From Annona cherimola (Eukaryota > Streptophyta > Magnoliopsida > Magnoliales > Annonaceae), in NCBI GenBank assembly GCA_030490835.1, contig CM059972.1, forward strand, positions 31,599,452 to 31,663,451: DNA of 64,000 nucleotides. The letters run 5' to 3'. Shown piece after piece: positions 58,701-64,000 of this stretch (position 1 is its first letter; the number at the start of each line of letters is the position of its first letter). The translations under genes were made by a program, and so were the position numbers. The notes under the pieces are model-generated. The model was given only the letters and a program-made list of their open reading frames with translations. It was not told where the DNA came from and made no database searches.

Positions 58701-61700
58701 ATCACAAATATGCCTAGGGAGGTTTTAAAATACTTAACAGTTACACCTATGGTAAGTGTGAACCTCATGGTTTCTGTAAACAAACCCAAGCGAGTCATTT
58801 TGTTTGTTAGCATCAATTTAATTAAGAAACCAGAAATTATCTTAATTTGCTACCTTGGCAGGCCATAACCAATTATAAAGCAATCTCATGAGTTATATTT
58901 TTTAGAGTCGACCAGTGTATCCAATCAATCTGATTGTTGGCATGTTAAGTAAACTTATCTTAATAAACATAATGGGGGGCGTGGATTTATTGAAAGTACC
59001 ATGGTTCACAAAAACCAAGAGGTTCACACTTGCCATAGTTTTCAATTGTACATAAGCACATTTACAATAAGTTTTGCATCATAGGCATAACTGCAATTTG
59101 TGTATAAGCAAAAAAGAAAAAGAAAAGCATAGGAATGAGCACAAATAACTCAAGAAAAGATATCAAAGTGCATATCCGTAGCAAGAGATACATACGTTTT
59201 TTCCTACTTCCTCCACCAGTGATATACCATTTTGAACCACACAGAACTCCGCAACAACCTGCTCTAGGTGCTGGATGAAACCCCCGGATCTTAATCCTTG
59301 ACCACACCATCTGAAAATGGTTGAAACAAGAAAGGAAAATGAAACAGCACATGCATTTCAACATCTTTTAAGCGAGGTCAAACTGAAGAAATGTTCTGTC
59401 CTGGAACTTCACATACTTTTTCAAAGTCAAGGGAATATAGGTCATTAAGAGTCCTGGACTTCGCTGCCCCACCAAAAATAAGGAGAACTTTATCATCATA
59501 AAGAGCAGCAACATGATTTGATCTGGGAGATGGTCCTGTTCCTCTGTGTTGCAGCTAGAGTATCAGAGAACAGTCTGTAGCATCTTGTTGCTAAAATTTC
59601 AACATGTTATTGACTCAAGAACACTAAACAAAATGATATCAACAAAAAAAAAAAAAAAGAAGACTAAACAAAATAAATAAATAAAAATAACAACAGAAAG
59701 GTCATCTAGTTGTCCTAGAAGGAACTCAAAATGCCTCCAATAACAGAAAGGTAAACAAAAGATACACAATGAAAATGGATGCCTACATGCAATGCAGGGG
59801 AAGCCATGTCAGAGATTTCAGGTCAAACATATGAAGATCATTTAATTTCCTTCCTCTAGCATCTTCACCTCCAAAGAGAATCAAGACAGAACCTGCTCGG
59901 GTCACAGTGTGGCCACTCCGTGCAGCCTACAAGAAAGCATTTTAAATTATTGCTTCTTACTATGCTGCTAGAGTCTCATTCACTCAAGCACATAATACTA
60001 GATGAACAAAGCTAAAAGCAGCAAATGGTAAAAATTAATACACATGTTAAATACACTTATATTAACAGTTTCATGAAAAAAGTTCGAAAAAAATAAAAAT
60101 AACGGGTGAAATACACCAGGTGCATAGAACTGGGCTCCAAAATAGAGCATGCAATAAAAACGAACCACACTTCTTTTTATTTTTGGTTAGCATGTTTAAT
60201 AGCTGGGGCATTGTATCAATTATCATATAAACTGTGAAATTTTCTGGGTTTGAGTTTGTGTTAAGCAGCTAGGAAACAATACATAGCACTACATCCATTC
60301 TTCAATGCATGAATCAGACTAGAGGACCAGACAGGATTATACCAAAATCAGCCACAAAAAGAGCACGATAAAAATATTGATTATGGTCAACTTTCCATTT
60401 TTTCTTCACAAATTTATTATCACTTCACTGGAGCAATCAACTTCTTTAGTTTGTAAATTCATTATTGCTTCAGTGTAGCTAGAAAATCCAATCCAACCAC
60501 CTGAATACCCAATTTGCAAAGTTAACAGTTCAAGATTCAAGTCTTGAGCTGTAATATTTACCAACAAGGAGAGAAAACAAAAAAGAACCCCTAGAAACCT
60601 GAACCTGTTATTGCAGAATGGAAAGCCATTGGGAAAACAAAAAGTTCATTCGGCCAATAGATAACTGAGGATGTTTCTATTTTTTGTTATTTAGAATGAT
60701 AATTAAGGTACGCCAATATAATTCCATACTCACGGCTAGGAAGAAGAAATCTTCCAAAATCTAGAGCAAAATTGATTTTCAAATCATGACCAGGAAGACG
60801 CAATAATCCAAATTCTGGAGCAACCCAGATGATTCAAATTTTAACAGTCAAAACAACATAGTCCAAAATCCAAGGACTTATTTTGGAACAAATCTAGGAC
60901 CAAGGGAATACGCCGACTAGATACTAACAGTGTCTTTTAGATTAATTCATTGCACCTGTTTAGTTAGTTAACGAATTCTGAGATGATACATATCACTTCC
61001 ACACATCACTCCACATCTACACCTGAACTGTTCTGATGGAGGATGTAATTTAGCACAAAGAGAATTATGGCTTAGAGATATTTGGTATCTAGAGCTAAAA
61101 TTTTTAGTGTGAGAAATCCTCAAAATTACTTTTCATTTGTTAAAAGTAAGATGGAGTACCGGAATGTCCCCCTTTGCTTCAACATGTGACCAACATTCTG
61201 TTTCAGTATCAAATGCCCATACTACATAGAAAACAGAAAAGGCAAGACAATTTCATCAGCAGACATGAACAATTAAGTGAAAATAAGGAAGAACAATATC
61301 ATGAACTGAAATATGGTAATGTGAAGAATCCAACCTGTAACTTTCTCACTCACGGGATCTATTTTTCCTCCAATTAGGAGTACCTTTTTACCCCAAGAGA
61401 CCTACACAAACAAAATGTACAAGCTGTCAAACACACAAGTATCACATGATATGTGCATTCCAAATTTAATTTATATCAGGCTCATACTTGAATTCCAACA
61501 TGCAAACCTAGGGTGCATTTGGTAAGGCATAAAAAATTTCAAGTCCATATACAACTTTGCACTCTCCATAACTACCCTATTTCTTAATCATTTCTTCATA
61601 TCTTCCTATATAACTATCTTACTTTTCAATCATTTCTACACAACTAACTATACAATTAACTTATCTATTTTAACTTTATTATCTTTACTCCTCATCATTA

Positions 61701-62851
61701 ACCCTAACATATCACATCAATTTCTTTCATGTTAACAACTTTTATACCAAAAACTTCTCATACAAAAGTTTTATCACTTCCCAAACACTCCTAGATGACT
61801 TATCCTTCTAGCTGACAAATAAGCCCACTACTTTTCATTTTCGATCCCAGAGTTAAGGATCATCCTTCTAGCTGACATATATAAGCCCACTACTAAAATA
61901 CATTTGTAAAAATTCTAGATGATTCGCAGTAATATTTTGCTCAAAGATGGGAGTGTAATTGTGATAGAGAAGCAGCAAAGTGAATAAAAGAGCCTACACT
62001 GAAACAAGAACATAAATCTTATCTACAGAGAAGGCACCAGATTATATACCAAAGAGTGACCTTTACAGGCAGGTATCTTCAATGGAAGACTACTTGGTGA
62101 AAGATATAACTTTGGAGCTGCGGAAGTCCATGTGAGTTTATCAAAATTTAGCACCTGAAGAAATCAACAAAAAATCAGAGTCCATGTGACCAGCCTTATT
62201 ACTGATAATGTTTTGATTGATCTTAGAAGTAATCAAAGGAGAATAAACTTCAAGAGACAACTGAAAACTAAACGAACAATGCATGAAGTGCACTTTTTTT
62301 CGATGAAAATGCATGAAGCACACTTAACAGCATGAGAATGCCAGGAAAATGATAAAATGCAAAATGATCATTCATTACCTGAACATCCTCCAACATTTCA
62401 CGGCCAGATTCTCCTCCAACAACTATCATTTTGCTCCCCACAACAGTTGCTGCATGCTATTGAGCAAAAAAGTTAATGCTTTGCTTCCAGAAGAAATGAT
62501 GAATGCATAAGAGCAAAACACATACAGCATCAAGCACTGAGAGTACAAATTACATTAAAACGAGATGAAGGCTTCTCCCCAGCAGTTGACAATGGCATCC
62601 AGTTCAGGGAGCTACCAGAAGTGCAGTTGTTGAGATCCAAGGCAGCTGAGGGACACTGGGAATTGAAGTCGTCTAAATGACTTGTGGATAAGGCCACATT
62701 TTCTGTCTGCAGAAATTTTAAGAAGAAAATGAGAATATCTAATGATATAGCATTGTACATTATTCATGTTTACACCTTACATTTGAATTGCTGTGGCGCT
62801 TGATGTGTCTTATAGGACTTTTAGTTCCCTGAGTAGAATCTGCAAGCTGTA
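43702..62851 (-). CDS. Kelch-repeat protein with C-terminal coiled coil (5' end not resolved)
   Basis: Fifteen exons, read downward: 62851-62781, 62706-62554, 62456-62379, 62154-62050, 61401-61335, 61221-61160, 59926-59787, 59543-59417, 59310-59196, 57970-57891, 54474-54391, 54304-53930, 45838-45311, 44444-44385, 43782-43702. They give 707 codons, all in phase with GT-AG introns. Kelch-type di-glycine blades appear in order: [54 protein letters not shown], with partner motifs [21 protein letters not shown] and YSLDFEKMVW. The C-terminal 170 residues are a long heptad-rich helix ([18 protein letters not shown]..., [20 protein letters not shown]), ending PTPRKPFHM. It resembles the plant galactose oxidase/kelch superfamily; from memory the Arabidopsis relative is At5g18590, next to TON2 (At5g18580). 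The first exon must continue upstream (it begins in mid-codon); I could not support one in 62852-64000. A role as an interaction scaffold is inference. Introns are swollen by transposons, the largest being about 8.1 kb. Confidence 0.88.
44703..44738. repeat. (TTA)n microsatellite
   Basis: About twelve TTA/ATT triplets with one interruption ('attaatt'), in an intron of the kelch gene. Confidence 0.9.
46925..47110. other. GC-richer intronic stretch, possible hAT-type end
   Basis: Starts with 'ctaggggtgcatgccgag', reminiscent of the TAGGGGTG end of the hAT-type elements nearby, and contains 'acccggcccggccgagt' and 'acccggcctggag'. No opposite end or duplication was found, so it is only a candidate fragment. 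Confidence 0.3.
47284..47835 (+). repeat. 5' LTR of the copia element
   Basis: 552 bp, TG...CA ends. Internal inverted segments 'ttaaggaaagtg' (47729-47740) and 'cactttccttaa' (47791-47802) could form a hairpin near the LTR end. Confidence 0.95.
47467..47475 (+). promoter_or_regulatory. TATA box of the copia 5' LTR
   Basis: TATAAATAG, with a plausible transcript start about 30 bp downstream near 47497. The equivalent in the 3' LTR is at 52558-52566. Confidence 0.65.
47838..47854 (+). other. Primer-binding position of the copia element, self-complementary
   Basis: Two bases after the 5' LTR, where a tRNA-complementary primer-binding site is expected, the sequence CTTAAGGCAATATTTAC is a perfect 17-nt complement of 47717-47733 inside the LTR. 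It does not start with TGG and does not look like the usual initiator-Met site. See findings. Confidence 0.6.
47932..51750 (+). pseudogene. Broken copia gag-pol
   Basis: GAG-like region 47932-48740 with a zinc knuckle [14 protein letters not shown], whose last Cys is Tyr. Protease-like DSGA at about 48794. GAG-pre-integrase HDRLGHVNF at about 49178; integrase core with HSDICD, SDRGG and AERKNRTL (49340-49690). RT from about 50280, with KWIFKKK and the active-site YVDDM at 50877-50891. RNase H-like region 51350-51740 with GYSDASW and LHCDSETT. In-frame stops at about 48181, 49555, 49804, 49948 and 51413; frameshifts at about 48965, 49280, 50705, near 50790 and after 51735. It cannot make a working polyprotein. 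Confidence 0.9.
52359..52374 (+). other. Purine-rich tract before the 3' LTR
   Basis: GAAAATGGCGGGGAAA directly abuts the 3' LTR and is the expected plus-strand primer position, though broken by one T and one C. Confidence 0.65.
52375..52926 (+). repeat. 3' LTR of the copia element
   Basis: 552 bp, equal in length to the 5' LTR, with the same ends. Confidence 0.95.
53585..53720. repeat. Paralogous intron segment that preserves the hAT empty site
   Basis: 'aacaaattcacagatgcatg' / 'caaccaacaggaattattaa' / 'atggctcagtcacag' parallels the two flanks of the hAT-type insertion: 'aacaaattcacttatgtgaa' / 'caaccaacaagaa' (47240-47270) and 'ttgtttaatggctctctgtc' (53511 onward). It shows the sequence without the insertion, confirming its boundaries. 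Confidence 0.7.
53746..53875. repeat. Minisatellite, three imperfect units of 38-50 bp
   Basis: Units start with 'atataattattttaaa' (or 'ttacttta' variant) and end with 'ttattgcag' or 'ttattacag'. It lies 55 bp from the donor of the 375-bp kelch exon. Each unit ends in an acceptor-like CAG, but on the strand opposite to the gene. Confidence 0.7.
55519..57047. mobile_element. hAT-type element of 1529 bp with a perfect 8-bp TSD and foreign cargo
   Basis: Left end 'taggggtgcaacccaatc', right end 'gatccaagttgcactccta', flanked by ATCCTACC at 55511-55518 and 57048-57055. The subterminal regions (55530-55690 and 56880-57040) carry the same 'ggtagggta' motifs as the other two copies. The interior (about 55720-56740) is much less AT-rich and does not resemble the other copies; it includes a CBF/DREB1-like fragment on the minus strand. 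No transposase. It sits in an intron of the kelch gene. Confidence 0.85.
56190..56490 (-). pseudogene. Captured fragment resembling the 3' end of a CBF/DREB1 (AP2/ERF) gene
   Basis: Minus-strand frame starting at 56487 reads an Ala/Glu-rich stretch ([15 protein letters not shown]), then [20 protein letters not shown], like the DEEA-(I/L)F-MP-LL-NMAE acidic region of CBF/DREB1 factors. A one-base shift restores [16 protein letters not shown] and a near-terminal RWSY, similar to the usual ending. The AP2 DNA-binding domain is absent. An A18-type run (minus-strand sense, 56169-56186) follows the end. Gene identity is from motif memory and could be wrong. Confidence 0.4.
58634..59151. mobile_element. 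MULE-type foldback element in a kelch-gene intron
   Basis: Left end 'gagttatttgcactcgtacc' pairs with the right end 'aatgagcacaaataactc'. The arms extend about 160 bp, including 'ctatggtaagtgtgaacctc' against the complement 'gaggttcacacttgccatag'. The flanks 'aagaaaaag' and 'aagaaaaga' (58625-58633 and 59152-59160) agree at 7 of 9 positions. Arm motifs such as 'atatgcctatgacatgaaac' recall the element at 19354-19813. Confidence 0.75.
60025..60140. repeat. Half copy of the modular foldback family
   Basis: 'taatacacatgttaaataca' followed by 'acagtttcatgaaaaaagtt' and a terminus 'acaccaggtgcatagaactg'. Only one arm is present. It lies in a kelch-gene intron. Confidence 0.6.
61511..61790 (+). 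mobile_element. Tourist-like MITE, best-preserved copy, 3-bp TSD
   Basis: 280 bp, left 'gggtgcatttggtaaggc', right 'cacttcccaaacactc' (complement 'gagtgtttgggaagtg'), flanked by CTA on both sides (61508-61510 and 61791-61793). Terminal TGTTTGG and a 3-bp duplication fit PIF/Harbinger-related Tourist MITEs. It lies in a kelch-gene intron. Confidence 0.75.
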
Positions 62852-64000
62852 CTTTCAGCCTTACAAGAGAAAAGAAGAAAAATCAGATTGATGGAACCAA
62901 TTAAATCCAACTCAATTATGTGAAAAGACAACAAGATGAAACTTAATAGCAACATTATATACAATGTGGCTGAATTACATGAAAACATAACGCGATGGTA
63001 TTTAATAGCAATTGACTATATACAAAAGCTGAGACACCAATAGAAAATAAATACAAAAATAGAAGACACGAGACATTTTATGTCTCGGATCTCTGAGAAC
63101 CCAAAGCTAATGTTAAATTCAAAAGAGAGGATCTTTCAGCTTATTTCCAGATGTCAGATGTTGGCTAATCTTGAACATGTACCATGCCAAAAAATTCATT
63201 TACCAATGAACAACAGCATGGAAATTGCAGTCGCATGCAAAAAATTAAAATTATCATAACTAATTTAAATACAAATTAAGCAGGGGGCAGTCTAAAACAA
63301 ATACAGCTTTCAGGATAATTAAAATACAATTATCAAATGTGAGTCTCCTCTGTGAAATAGATATGCAATATACAGCATCCACGTGAACATGCAACAGTAT
63401 GGAAATATAATGAAATTCTACTGCAACTTGAGAATTTTATTGTCAAAAGGAAAAATGAAAAAGTAATCGGAAATAAAAAATTAGGTTCTTTTTATTAACA
63501 ACTCAAGAACCCGGGAACTTTTAAAAGGTTTTTGACTTTTTTGAGTCTTAAAGCATAAACAAATTAGTAAGATCAGCTTCAAACTAATATCAATGCTTAT
63601 GTAGATTTATAAGAGAAAGGTCAGAACCTTTGATTGGTTCAGCAATTCAATATACCTTTCGCTGAAGATGATATTTTCATTGTTAAAAGAACATGTAAAC
63701 ATTTAACTACCTGGGACTGAAGTTGTTGAATGGCATCATTCATCAGTCAACCAGAGCATCAGTGAATATTTACAACTTACATGTTCACAATATTTGATAG
63801 AAAATATACTCCTTTCCCGCTTCTGCTTTCTTTATCCATCATATAAGCCCTTAGTGGTTCCACATCTAGTACGTGAGGTAAGCTTTTCATAAACTAAGTA
63901 GCGTAAGAGGCCCAATCATTTATGGAGCAGAACCAAAAAGTCACACAGACAATGCAAACGAATAACATCTGATTGGTTTTAGAGGCCCAATCAATAATCA
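62852..64000. other. Probable first part of the kelch gene, no exon supported
   Basis: AT-rich and intron-like. The only coding-looking scrap is on the minus strand near 63690-63760 (LMNDAIQQLQSQ before a CAG|GTAG donor), too weak to call. The gene's start probably lies here or beyond the window. Confidence 0.35.

Noticed and set aside
63690..63760. Possible upstream kelch exon (LMNDAIQQLQSQ)
   Set aside because: Short, preceded by a stop, and its phase with the exon at 62851 cannot be confirmed; too weak.
10..64000. tRNA or rRNA genes, CRISPR arrays, bacterial operons or replication origins
   Set aside because: None seen. The only tRNA-like boxes belong to the SINE at 32293-32468, and the repeats present are eukaryotic transposons and satellites, not spaced arrays.

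Overview
The window is nuclear DNA of a flowering plant. It is AT-rich, its genes are split by GT-AG introns, and the intergenic and intronic space is full of plant transposons. The proteins (TONNEAU2/FASS, a plant receptor-like kinase, a plant kelch protein with a C-terminal coiled coil) are angiosperm families. I cannot name the species from sequence alone.

Layout. 0-3.3 kb: MITE debris and a two-exon gene for an 80-residue protein. 4.6-9.2 kb (minus strand): a seven-exon membrane-anchored kinase of 367 residues without an ectodomain. 9.2-34 kb: a gene-poor block of nested and foldback DNA transposons, a solo LTR, a tandem-repeat array, a LINE remnant and a SINE with clear target-site duplications (TSDs). 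34.2-42.6 kb (plus strand): an apparently intact twelve-exon TON2/FASS gene (PP2A B'' regulatory subunit, 478 residues). 43.7-62.9 kb (minus strand, 5' end unresolved): a kelch-repeat/coiled-coil gene, tail to tail with TON2.

The kelch exons join in frame across fifteen exons, yet its introns carry several insertions. One intron of about 8.1 kb holds a 5.64-kb Ty1/copia element nested in a 584-bp hAT-type element. Another holds a hAT-type element carrying a fragment that resembles the 3' end of a CBF/DREB1 gene. Others hold a MULE-type foldback and a Tourist-like MITE.

The main points for a second look are: (1) nested transposons whose insertion order is proved by TSDs and by paralogous empty sites inside the window; (2) a copia element whose primer-binding position is perfectly complementary to 17 nt of its own LTR, so possibly self-primed; (3) copia coding damage rich in TGG-to-TGA changes; (4) a foldback family with a shared core but different outer ends; (5) a probable GC-AG intron in TON2. 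Exon boundaries were read by eye from splice sites, reading phase and family resemblance. No alignment or database search was run.
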